Translations under genes and position numbers: made by a program | Part shown: positions 1-6,785 of the stretch, piece by piece | How the letters are laid out: every line of letters starts with the position of its first letter | How positions within the stretch are numbered: the stretch's first letter is position 1 | The notes under the pieces: model-generated | Databases searched by the model: none | Told to the model about the DNA's origin: nothing | What the model saw: only the letters and a program-made list of their open reading frames with translations | Assembly (NCBI GenBank): GCA_958417225.1 | Contig: CATZCM010000029.1 | Span: forward strand, 1-18,279 | Origin: an uncultured Eubacteriales bacterium | GTDB taxonomy: Bacteria > Bacillota > Clostridia > Oscillospirales > Acutalibacteraceae | Reading direction: 5' to 3' | DNA: 18,279 nt

Positions 1-516
1 GAAGCGTTGATGGGCACAGGTGGAGCTTTTTTGAATATCATCACCGGTACAACTATAGTGGGAGCTGCTGAGGTCAAAAATAGACCGTCACATGCACCAG
101 ATTGTCCATTGCATCCTCACAACTTATCAAAGGGTTTGTTTAGAAAAGAGAATTGTTGGTGTTTTAAGTGTATATCGTGTATGATGTTGCAAGGTGAAAT
201 GAGTCAAGAGGCATGGACGATGTACAGTAAGGACGGAACTTTTGTGAATTGCTGTCATAAGCACGCGAAACCACAATACTGTAACTGCGGTGGAAATTAC
301 GTGCGTGAGGCCCCAAGCGAAAACAGTTCTGAAGCTATACTAATGAGGTTAGTTAGAACAGCTGAGCTTGAAACTGTTAGAACTACCCCGAAAAAGCTAC
401 CAGAGAGATTGCCTTTTCCAAATAAGCCAGGAGAGCCTGATTGGGGAAAAATTGGATGGGAGCACTTCGAGAACCTGGATGTGAACAAAGTAATCTGGAA
501 CGTTGGACACCATTAA
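1..516 (+). CDS. Cys-rich conserved hypothetical protein, 5' end outside window; probable toxin-locus gene
   Basis: I do not recognise this protein. The frame is open from the first base of the window, and no ribosome binding site precedes the first candidate starts (TTG at 7, ATG at 10), so the true start is probably upstream. The visible part begins with a Gly/Thr-rich hydrophobic stretch (GTGGAFLNIITGTTIVGA). A Cys/His-rich middle follows, with nine Cys in motifs such as PDCPLH, CWCFKC, CCHKH and CNCGG, suggesting metal binding or disulfides. The tail is acidic and Pro-rich. The TAA stop overlaps the ATG of the next gene (TAATG), implying co-translation with the toxin-like gene. By position it could be a delivery or adaptor protein of a polymorphic-toxin locus, such as a PAAR-like/DUF4280-type protein. 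That is inference from context and a loose resemblance only. Confidence 0.6.
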   Translation, partial: EALMGTGGAFLNIITGTTIVGAAEVKNRPSHAPDCPLHPHNLSKGLFRKENCWCFKCISCMMLQGEMSQEAWTMYSKDGTFVNCCHKHAKPQYCNCGGNYVREAPSENSSEAILMRLVRTAELETVRTTPKKLPERLPFPNKPGEPDWGKIGWEHFENLDVNKVIWNVGHH

Positions 517-1211
517 TGCGGAACAAGTACTTATCATTGAGATATCTTGAGGAACTTGGTAGAAAAGAGTTTTCTTACGACATAGATCAACTTGGTAGTA
601 TGACGGATGAAGAACTTGTGAGACTCGATGATGAAATCAAAAAGATGTCCTACACGCTTGCGAACAAACAGGCTGATGAAATGGAAAAAGAAAGAGAATT
701 GCAAGTTTTGTTGCGCGGAGCGTCAGGTGCGTTGAAAATTGGCGGAGGAGTTTTAGCAGTAGTAGGTTCAGTAGGAGCTGTATTTGCAGTTGTAGCAACC
801 GGAGGACTTGCAGCGCCAATCATCGTTGGAACAGCTGGGGCATTGACAACAGCGTTTGCTGCGAGTGATGTAGTTGAAGGATTAGGTGATGTAAAAGCAG
901 CAGTTACTAAGGAGGGAGATAAAATAAGTTATAACACTATTAGAGATGACGTATTTGGCGGAAATGAGCTAGCTTATACATTGACTGGTACTGAAATTTC
1001 ACATGTGACTAATATCGTAACAGGTGCAGTGATAGCGAATATCCCAGAAAGAATTAGTTCGTCAATGGCAGTAAAATCTGCAAAAAAAGCTGCACAAGAT
1101 GCAGCCAAAGTGGCAAGAGCAGCAGGAAATGCTGAAAAGGCAGCTAAAGCCGTAGAAGTTGCAAAAACAGCCAAAGCAGTGAAAAAAACTGAAGAAGTTA
1201 TATCCATTTGA
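516..1211 (+). CDS. pretoxin-like region of a polymorphic toxin, C-terminus cut off by a frameshift
   Basis: I chose the ATG at 516 because it overlaps the previous TAA stop (TAATG), a translational-coupling arrangement; the frame stays open further upstream only as a shadow of the previous gene. The 231-residue product has a charged helical N-terminus (about 1-70), then a Gly/Ala/Val-rich hydrophobic segment (about 73-115) that could enter a membrane. Next comes a stretch with ASDVVEG and IRDDVFGGNE, which I recall from the region before the toxin domain in clostridial polymorphic toxins. The C-terminus is an Ala/Lys-rich helix. The frame ends at a TGA just after a seven-A run (1182-1188). 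Skipping one A joins it to a decayed toxin domain, so this is probably the intact front of a broken gene. The top strand here is G-rich, unlike dnaA. Confidence 0.6.
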   Translation: MRNKYLSLRYLEELGRKEFSYDIDQLGSMTDEELVRLDDEIKKMSYTLANKQADEMEKERELQVLLRGASGALKIGGGVLAVVGSVGAVFAVVATGGLAAPIIVGTAGALTTAFAASDVVEGLGDVKAAVTKEGDKISYNTIRDDVFGGNELAYTLTGTEISHVTNIVTGAVIANIPERISSSMAVKSAKKAAQDAAKVARAAGNAEKAAKAVEVAKTAKAVKKTEEVISI

Positions 1212-1548
1212 CAGTAAAGCTAGTGAAGTATCCAGCGTTGAGAATCCTAAAGCAAACTTTTATGTAAAAACAAATAAATTAACTATTCCATACAAATAAT
1301 TAATTCATGAGAAACAAAGAAATCTTAAAGTACATCCAGAAAAGTAATAAAAGCATACAATACGGCAGAATAAATATGAAAATGCAACTAAAAGAGGAAA
1401 AAATACAAATGTGTCTTATGTGATAATGGGAAATGCACAAAAATTTATTAATGAATTTGCTGATATAAAAAAAATTGTTCCTAAAAAACCAAATAGAAAA
1501 AGAGTTGATTTCAAAAGAATAATTGGAATATCTTTCACAGATACATAA
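1183..1548 (+). pseudogene. decayed polymorphic toxin type 50 (Ntox50)-like C-terminal domain
   Basis: After the A7 run the reading frame moves by one base and continues as LYPFDSKASEVSS and onward, with in-frame TAA stops at 1297, 1345 and 1348 and a final TAA at 1546. Between the stops the translation still looks like protein: EKQRNLKVHPEK, then (after two stops) KHTIRQNKYENATKRG, then NAQKFINEFA, then RKRVDFKRIIG. This order of motifs (KH near an N-x-Y, an AQ..I.EFA helix, then RVDF..IIG) matches my memory of the Ntox50 family, predicted RNase toxins of polymorphic-toxin systems. The family's usual final IHYSK..HIVP part is not readable, so the 3' end is lost as well. The stops and frameshift are seen directly; the family assignment is from memory. 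No immunity gene is recognisable. Confidence 0.55.
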
Positions 1549-2036
1549 AAAACAAAAAGTACAAAATAATCTTTTTAAGTAGAAAATTTTCAATATCAAT
1601 CTATATAATTATGTTGAAATTCTATGGAAAACATTTTAGTTTCGAGTTAAATTAACTCATTAACTTAACTTGGACATCACTTTTAGCTAACTTATTTTTT
1701 CTGTTACTGAGTTATCTTTTTGTCTTACCTTTCCTTTTAATAACTACTTCTAATGTTACTTTAGCTTGTTGTTGCTTATGTTTTGTGATACAGTTTTCTT
1801 TTTGCCTTTTATCAAAACCGTATTTTTCACATATTTATCTGTTTGTTTCTTATATTGTTTTTAATTTAATATTTTTCTTTTTATATGTTTATATTTTATT
1901 TTTTTTCAAATCATCTATAAAAATTGCATTTCTAAAAAATTTGAGAAAAAATAAAATATGTGTTATTATAGATTAGTCTATCGGATTTTTAAGCTTTGCA
2001 CAAATCTGACAAAAAAAACATATAGGGGGAAAAATA
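1549..2036. other. non-coding T-rich region upstream of dnaA
   Basis: This 488-base stretch holds no gene I can support. It is very AT-rich, with long T/C tracts on the top strand. It contains a short dyad (GAGTTAA 1644-1650, one A, TTAACTC 1652-1658), and near its end the dnaA promoter. A 63-codon open frame at 1785-1976 encodes only a Phe/Ile/Leu run and lacks a ribosome binding site. rpmH and rnpA, usually found divergent from dnaA in Firmicutes, are not here. Only one-mismatch DnaA-box-like words occur (TTTTCAATA at 1587, TGTTGAAAT at 1612), so a second strong DnaA-box cluster upstream of dnaA is not evident. Confidence 0.7.
1941..1969 (+). promoter_or_regulatory. predicted dnaA promoter
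   Basis: A vegetative sigma-factor promoter is visible: -35 TTGAGA (1941-1946), a 17-base spacer, and -10 TATTAT (1964-1969). This places transcription about 60 bases before the dnaA ATG. Unlike many Firmicutes, no good DnaA box overlaps it, so direct DnaA autoregulation is not obvious from the sequence. Confidence 0.6.
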
Positions 2037-3353
2037 ATGGAATCGTTTAACGAAGCCTGGGAAATTATTTGTGACTACTGCAAAACCAGAATAACTGAAG
2101 TTGCATATAAAACCTGGATAAGTCGCATTGAACCAGTTGACTTAGACTTTGATAACGGAAAAGCTATACTCTTAGTACCAAATGAATTTCATCGCCAAAC
2201 ACTTAATCGATGTTACAACCAACTATTAAAAGGTGCCTTTGAGGAGATCTTTGGTACTGGAATAGACATATGTTTTGTCACACCAAACGAAACTGTAACA
2301 GACAAGCCTATTGCTAGCAGTTCACTTGGTATAGACTCTGAATATGAATTTACATTTGATACATACATAGTCGGCTCTTCAAACAAATTTGCTCACGCAG
2401 CAGCTCTCGCTGTAGCTGCCAACCCTGCAGGATCATATAACCCACTCTTCATTTATGGAAATTCTGGACTTGGAAAAACACATTTGCTTTATGCGATTTG
2501 CAACGACATAAAGTCTACTCGACCTGACACAAAATGCTTATACATAAAAGGCGATGATTTCACAAACGAACTTATTGAATCAATCAAACGTGGAAAAATG
2601 TCGGACTTCCATGAGAAATACAGAAAAGCTGACGTATTACTTGTGGATGACATACAATTTATAGGTGGTAAAGATTCTACTCAAGAGGAATTTTTTCACA
2701 CATTCAATACCCTATATGAAGCTAAAAAACAAATCGTACTAACATCGGACCGACCACCAAAAGAAATTCAAACTCTTGAGGACAGGTTAAGAACAAGGTT
2801 TGAATGGGGACTAATAGCAGATATTCAACCACCTGATTTTGAAACAAGAATCGCAATAATCAAAAGAAAAGCAGAATTACTGGACATAAAAATTCCCGAC
2901 AACGTACTAGAATATATAGCGACACGGTTAAAAACAAACATCAGACAACTTGAAGGCGCAGTAAAAAAAATGAAAGCGTATGACTTATTGCAAGGCGAAG
3001 CTCCATCAATCAATACCGCTCAGACTGCTATATCAGATATACTAAATAACGATCAACCACCCCCTCTTACCGTAGAAAAAATAATTGAGGAAGTTGCAAG
3101 AACATTCGGAGTATCTTCGTCAGATATACGCTCCACCAAACGTTCTGCAAACATATCTAACGCTCGTCAAATCGCAATATATGTAGCACGAGAAATAACT
3201 CAAATGCCACTTACTGCAATTGGGGAGGAATTTGGTGGTCGAGATCATTCTACAATTGTATACGCAATACAACAAGTAGAAAAGAATATGAAAAAGAAAC
3301 CAAAAACTAAAGCTACTGTAGAAGACATCGTGAAAAATATACGAGATCGGTAA
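2037..3353 (+). CDS. dnaA: chromosomal replication initiator protein DnaA
   Basis: DnaA is the AAA+ initiator that binds DnaA boxes, oligomerises on single-stranded DnaA-trios and opens oriC. At 438 residues it is near the usual 440-460, with a short domain II linker (about 84-103). Domain I is at the N-terminus (EAWEIICDYCKTRI). The Walker A is GNSGLGKTH (about 141-149) and the Walker B VLLVDDIQF (about 200-208). FEWGLIADIQPPDFETRIAI is typical of the Firmicutes AAA+ core, and the sensor-2 region reads RQLEGAVKKM. Domain IV ends with the DNA-binding signature GGRDHSTIVYA (from about 400), where most family members have GGRDHTT..HA. The start has a strong site (AGGGGG at 2024-2029). The gene is followed at once by a DnaA box and oriC. 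Its top strand is C- and A-rich, opposite to gyrB and later genes. Confidence 0.98.
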   Translation: MESFNEAWEIICDYCKTRITEVAYKTWISRIEPVDLDFDNGKAILLVPNEFHRQTLNRCYNQLLKGAFEEIFGTGIDICFVTPNETVTDKPIASSSLGIDSEYEFTFDTYIVGSSNKFAHAAALAVAANPAGSYNPLFIYGNSGLGKTHLLYAICNDIKSTRPDTKCLYIKGDDFTNELIESIKRGKMSDFHEKYRKADVLLVDDIQFIGGKDSTQEEFFHTFNTLYEAKKQIVLTSDRPPKEIQTLEDRLRTRFEWGLIADIQPPDFETRIAIIKRKAELLDIKIPDNVLEYIATRLKTNIRQLEGAVKKMKAYDLLQGEAPSINTAQTAISDILNNDQPPPLTVEKIIEEVARTFGVSSSDIRSTKRSANISNARQIAIYVAREITQMPLTAIGEEFGGRDHSTIVYAIQQVEKNMKKKPKTKATVEDIVKNIRDR

Positions 3354-3630
3354 TGTTGAAAAATATTCAACATTTCAACACTTTCAGTTGAAAACATACT
3401 TTTCTTAGTAAATCAATTCTAAACAAGTTTTCAACATTCAACACAAAGTTTTCAACAGTACGGTTGAAAATATCACTCTTCGAAAAAAATAATTAATTTG
3501 AAAATAATTTTCCACAATGAATTTAAATCCGTACAAGCGCAAAGAAACACACATTAAACCACTTATCAACAAATCAACACCCCCTACTACTACTACTAAA
3601 ATTTATATATAATATATTCAATTAAAAAAA
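3354..3630. other. oriC: replication origin oriC (dnaA-dnaN intergenic)
   Basis: The region holds a cluster of DnaA boxes. Perfect TTTTCAACA occurs at 3428-3436, at 3449-3457 and (minus strand) at 3354-3362. One-mismatch copies lie at 3364 (TATTCAACA), 3372 (ATTTCAACA), 3386 (minus) and 3462 (minus). TTTTCCACA at 3508-3516 is the copy closest to the classical TTATCCACA. A terminal pair, TTATCAACA (3563-3571) and AAATCAACA (3571-3579), overlaps by one base and is followed by C5, DnaA-trios and an AT-rich stretch. Box density, location and the terminal architecture match Firmicutes oriC. That DnaA binds here is inferred from position and family knowledge. Confidence 0.93.
3563..3630 (+). promoter_or_regulatory. 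basal unwinding system: paired DnaA boxes, C5 run, five DnaA-trios, unwinding element
   Basis: In order: overlapping boxes TTATCAACA and AAATCAACA (3563-3579), CCCCC (3580-3584), five consecutive CTA triplets (3584-3598; read on the other strand as 3'-GAT trios), then AAATTTATATATAATATATT as the unwinding element. This mirrors the known B. subtilis oriC, where box 6 and box 7 overlap the same way and are followed by a GC-rich run, DnaA-trios and an AT stretch. A perfect -10 hexamer TATAAT (3608-3613) lies inside the unwinding element but lacks a matching -35. The dnaN ribosome binding site follows directly. Confidence 0.88.
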
Positions 3631-3645
3631 GGAAAGGTCGTTTAT

Positions 3646-4752
3646 ATGAAAATTACATGTTCTACAAACAAACTCTCAGATGCAGTGTTGAAAGTACAAC
3701 GAGCGGTTTCTTCAAAATCATCAATACCTGCACTCGAAGGAATAAACATCACCACAAAAGAAAACTCAATCGAACTCAAAGGGTACGATTTAGAGCTAGG
3801 AATAACAACAACCATACCAGCGAAAATAGAAGAACCAGGAGAAACCGTTCTCAATGCGAAACTCTTCTCTGAAATAGCTAGACACTTACCACAAAATGAA
3901 ACCCAAATCAATGTGTTAGATAAGTTCCTTACAGAAATAAAAAGCGGACAAGCACAGTTTTCTATCGAAGGGCTAAATCCAGAGGATTACCCCGAAATGC
4001 CAAAGTTTAATGAATCACTATATGTAGAAATCGAATCGAACAAATTAAAGAAAATGATTCAACAAACAATATTTGCAATATCTGACGATGATACCAAACC
4101 AGCCCACATGGGATCATTATTTGACATAGGTGAAGGAAAAATCAGTATTGTATCTGTAGATGGATACCGATTTGCACTAAGTACAGAAGATATATCTACC
4201 ACTGAAAACAATAAGTTTATTGTTCCTGGTAAAACATTAAGTGAACTATTGAAAATACTTCCAGACGAAGACAAAGCAGTAAAAATTTCTGTGGGAGAAC
4301 GACATATTATTTTTAATATAAATGAGTATTCAATCATATCAAGATTGCTACAAGGAGATTTTCTAGATTACAAGGCAGCTTTACCCCAAAGCAGTTCAAC
4401 TACCGCAAAAATCAAAACAAACGACATAATCGCCGCATTTGAACGTACATCACTTATAATTACGGATAAACTAAAAAGCCCAGTGAGTTGTATTTTTTCC
4501 GAAAATGAAATTAAGTTTTCTTGTACTACTACAATAGGAAATTCTACTGACCAAATTGACGCTGAAATCACAGGAAACAAATTGGAAATCGGTTTTAACA
4601 GCAAATACGTCCTCGACGCATTGAGAAACGCAAGTACTGATGAAATTTTACTTGAAATGAACGGTACATTAAGTCCAATGAAAATTACACCCATCAACTC
4701 AGAATCATTTATTTTCTTAATTCTACCTGTACGGCTCCGTGCAGGTGAATAA
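3646..4752 (+). CDS. dnaN: DNA polymerase III subunit beta (sliding clamp)
   Basis: DnaN forms the ring-shaped dimer that tethers polymerase III to DNA and recruits partners through a hydrophobic groove. The product is 368 residues, the normal length, with three repeats of the clamp fold. Recognisable parts are MKITCSTNKLSDAVLKVQRAVSSKSSIPALEGI at the start (17 of these residues at most are conserved landmarks, notably the SIPALEGI turn), the central SVDGYRFALS, and the C-terminal PMKITP...FIFLILPVRL, which forms part of the protein-binding groove. AGGAAAGG sits just before the ATG. Like dnaA, the top strand is C-rich (18 C to 6 G at 4381-4440), although it lies to the right of the unwinding element. 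The next gene is 95 bases away, and I see no terminator between them. Confidence 0.98.
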   Translation: MKITCSTNKLSDAVLKVQRAVSSKSSIPALEGINITTKENSIELKGYDLELGITTTIPAKIEEPGETVLNAKLFSEIARHLPQNETQINVLDKFLTEIKSGQAQFSIEGLNPEDYPEMPKFNESLYVEIESNKLKKMIQQTIFAISDDDTKPAHMGSLFDIGEGKISIVSVDGYRFALSTEDISTTENNKFIVPGKTLSELLKILPDEDKAVKISVGERHIIFNINEYSIISRLLQGDFLDYKAALPQSSSTTAKIKTNDIIAAFERTSLIITDKLKSPVSCIFSENEIKFSCTTTIGNSTDQIDAEITGNKLEIGFNSKYVLDALRNASTDEILLEMNGTLSPMKITPINSESFIFLILPVRLRAGE

Positions 4753-4847
4753 GGAAAAAATTTAGTATTTCTTATAGAAAACAAGAAAATTAATCTATAA
4801 CAACAACCAATTGAGAATAGATAAAAAAATAAGGAATGATTATAAAT

Positions 4848-5072
4848 ATGAAAATTACAATAAAAACTCCTTTTATCAAATTAGATTCATTTTTAAAATT
4901 AGCAGGAGTAACAGACACTGGCGGACAAGCTAAACAAAACATTCTTTCCGGAAAAGTTAGGGTAAATGGGGAAATCTGTACTGTTCGAGGAAAAAAGTTA
5001 TATAATAATGACAAGATTATTTTTGAAGACAAGGAATACGAGGTCGCATCTAATGTTAGTTCAGGATCTTGA
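4848..5072 (+). CDS. yaaA: S4-domain RNA-binding protein, YaaA family
   Basis: This is a 74-residue single-domain S4 protein of the kind found between dnaN and recF in most Firmicutes. The S4 core is visible in KLDSFLKLAGVTDTGGQAK and the RVNGE turn. Such proteins bind RNA; the B. subtilis homologue has been linked to ribosome assembly, which I recall and cannot test here. I chose the ATG at 4848 because AAGGA at 4831-4835 is 12 bases before it, while an ATG at 4836 would abut that site. The 3' end overlaps recF by 20 bases, so translation of the two is probably coupled. Confidence 0.9.
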   Translation: MKITIKTPFIKLDSFLKLAGVTDTGGQAKQNILSGKVRVNGEICTVRGKKLYNNDKIIFEDKEYEVASNVSSGS

Positions 5073-6168
5073 GTTTACTAACTACAAAAACTTGCAAAAT
5101 GATAAAATTACATTCGGAAATGACGTGAATATAATCTACGGAAATAATGCTCAAGGAAAAACAAACTTAATTGAAGCTATTTGGCTCTTTTCAGGAAATA
5201 GGTCGTTTAGGGGTGTAAAGGATAGTGAATATATATTATTTGGACAGAGAAATGCACAACTTGCATTAAATTTCATGTCCCAAGAAAGATTACAACAATC
5301 CAACATACTTTTTTCACTAAATGCTAACAGAACTAAATGTTCACGCTATGTAACTGTGAATGAAATTCCTCAAAAATCGATGTCTGGTTTAATTGGGAAA
5401 TTAAGTTGCGTTATATTTTCACCAACACACCTTTCTTTGGTAAAGGGTTCACCTGCTGAAAGAAGGAAATTTTTAAATGCGGCAGTATATCAAATCAAAC
5501 CATCTTACGGAAAAGTTTTATCTGAGTTTAATGAAGCTCTCATCCAAAGAAATGCTTTACTAAAAGATATTCCCAAAAATAGTTCGTTACTTGATACTCT
5601 CGACATATGGGATAAAAAAATATCTAATCTAGCAGGAATAATCATTTACGATAGATTAAAATATATATCTATTCTCAATAAAATTACTAGACCAATTTAT
5701 TCCGGTATGTCGAGTGAAAAAGAAACTATAGTCATAACATATTCCCAAAATTTTAACAAGAGCGCAACAGCGAGTGAGATATCTGAATTTGTTTTTAAAC
5801 AAATTCAGAGTAATAGAACACAGGATTTACGATTAGGTTTTACAACGATAGGTCCACACAGAGATGATATAGATTTTTTCATAAATGATATTCCAAGCAA
5901 ATCATTTGCTTCTCAGGGTCAACAAAGGTCAATTGTACTTGCGTTAAAATTAGCAGAGGCGGATATACTTTGTCAGAAATTCAAAGAACCCCCTGTTATG
6001 TTACTTGACGATGTAATGAGTGAACTCGATGAATTACGGCAAAATTATATACTTAATTCCATAAGAGCAAAACAAATCTTCATAACCTGTTGTGAACCAT
6101 CAACTGTAACACGGCTTATAACCGGAAAAGTTTACAATATAGATAATGGAAAGGTTCGTGAGGAATAA
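5053..6168 (+). CDS. recF: DNA replication/repair protein RecF
   Basis: RecF is an SMC-like ABC ATPase that acts with RecO and RecR to load RecA at gaps. The 371 residues include Walker A GNNAQGKTN near the N-terminus, the ABC signature region FASQGQQRSIVLALKLAEA, and Walker B MLLDDVMSELD followed by a switch Cys/Glu stretch. I chose the ATG at 5053, inside the end of yaaA: GAGG at 5040-5043 is 9 bases upstream, and the product begins MLVQDLEFTNYKNL, as RecF proteins do. The longer open frame to 4966 would add residues that only shadow yaaA. Its TAA overlaps the next ATG (TAATG). Base skew changes sign within this gene (C over G early, G at or above C later). Confidence 0.96.
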   Translation: MLVQDLEFTNYKNLQNDKITFGNDVNIIYGNNAQGKTNLIEAIWLFSGNRSFRGVKDSEYILFGQRNAQLALNFMSQERLQQSNILFSLNANRTKCSRYVTVNEIPQKSMSGLIGKLSCVIFSPTHLSLVKGSPAERRKFLNAAVYQIKPSYGKVLSEFNEALIQRNALLKDIPKNSSLLDTLDIWDKKISNLAGIIIYDRLKYISILNKITRPIYSGMSSEKETIVITYSQNFNKSATASEISEFVFKQIQSNRTQDLRLGFTTIGPHRDDIDFFINDIPSKSFASQGQQRSIVLALKLAEADILCQKFKEPPVMLLDDVMSELDELRQNYILNSIRAKQIFITCCEPSTVTRLITGKVYNIDNGKVREE

Positions 6169-6431
6169 TGTACACTCATATTGGAAATGACGTTGTAGTA
6201 CAAGATCAGGATATAATTGGTATTTTTGATATGGATACTTCAACAGTAAAAAAAGTTACAATGAAATATTTACAGAGAATAGAGTGCGAAAATAAGCTTG
6301 TGAATATATCTGACGACTTGCCAAAATCTTTTGTGGTTTGCCAAAAATCAAATGTGGAAATAGTTTACTTAAGCAACTTAAATTCGGGTACGCTGATAAA
6401 AAGACATCAAAAAACGATAGGTGGTAGGTAG
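6168..6431 (+). CDS. remB: extracellular matrix/biofilm regulator RemB (DUF370, YaaB)
   Basis: An 87-residue DUF370 protein. The N-terminus MYTHIGNDVVVQDQDIIGIFDMD and the later PKSFVVC...VEIVYLSNLNSGTLIKR match B. subtilis YaaB/RemB, which sits at the same place between recF and gyrB. RemA of the same family is a DNA-binding activator of matrix genes in B. subtilis; the role of RemB is less clear. Whether this organism forms a matrix cannot be seen. The ATG overlaps the recF stop by one base, so it is probably translated by coupling. Confidence 0.9.
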   Translation: MYTHIGNDVVVQDQDIIGIFDMDTSTVKKVTMKYLQRIECENKLVNISDDLPKSFVVCQKSNVEIVYLSNLNSGTLIKRHQKTIGGR

Positions 6432-6432
6432 A

Positions 6433-6753
6433 ATGGATAAATTAAAATGCCCATATTGCGGAACAAATGCAAAGTATAGTGGAATATGGAATGCAAAAGA
6501 TAACACTTTTTATAAATGTAAGCATTGTCAGAAAGAATCTGTATTAGTGTTAAGCGATACTATAAAAAAAATATCAATAGGTTTAGCTATCGCATCAATT
6601 TTATTTACAGTACTGTACATCCTTTTTGTAAAAGAAGAATCCTTACTTGGAGTAGGGATTGTTATAATAGCATTCGATATATTTTATTTGATAATACCGA
6701 GGTTTTCAATTTTGCATAAGATGGAAAATTTCAAATCTTACAAAAAAAATTGA
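6433..6753 (+). CDS. small zinc-ribbon protein with two membrane segments
   Basis: Not a named family that I recognise. The 106-residue product has an N-terminal zinc ribbon (C6-x2-C9 and C29-x2-C32) followed by two hydrophobic segments (about 47-66 and 71-88) with a short loop between, and a basic tail. The ribbon is probably cytoplasmic. I chose ATG 6433 since AGGTGG (6419-6424) is 8 bases upstream; a GTG at 6421 would overlap that site and add only four residues. It starts two bases after the remB stop and appears to end the recF operon. About 270 non-coding bases follow before gyrB. Confidence 0.8.
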   Translation: MDKLKCPYCGTNAKYSGIWNAKDNTFYKCKHCQKESVLVLSDTIKKISIGLAIASILFTVLYILFVKEESLLGVGIVIIAFDIFYLIIPRFSILHKMENFKSYKKN

Positions 6754-6785
6754 TTTCGATATTAAAAAATGTTTTACATTAACTC

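Noticed and set aside
441..515. Upstream extension of the pretoxin-like frame
   Set aside because: It overlaps the end of the Cys-rich gene in another frame; the TAATG junction at 514-518 explains the start better.
1182..1188. Programmed ribosomal frameshift at the A7 run
   Set aside because: The phase needs a +1 (or -2) shift, no stimulatory structure is evident, and the new frame meets a TAA after about 38 codons and more stops later, so decay is simpler.
1300..1599. 99-codon open frame on the minus strand
   Set aside because: It mirrors the AT-rich toxin relic; the product is a Phe/Ile/Cys run with no ribosome site or family motif.
1785..1976. 63-codon open frame of mostly Phe, Ile, Leu and Tyr upstream of dnaA
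   Set aside because: No ribosome binding site, extreme T-rich composition, and it overlaps the dnaA promoter; its hydrophobic content follows from the T-rich DNA.
3580..3600. CTA triplet repeat as a CRISPR or microsatellite-only feature
   Set aside because: Its position between paired DnaA boxes, a C run and an AT element fits DnaA-trios; no repeat-spacer pattern exists anywhere in the window.
3608..3613. TATAAT in the unwinding element as the dnaN promoter
   Set aside because: No acceptable -35 at 16-18 bases; the word is expected in such AT-rich DNA.
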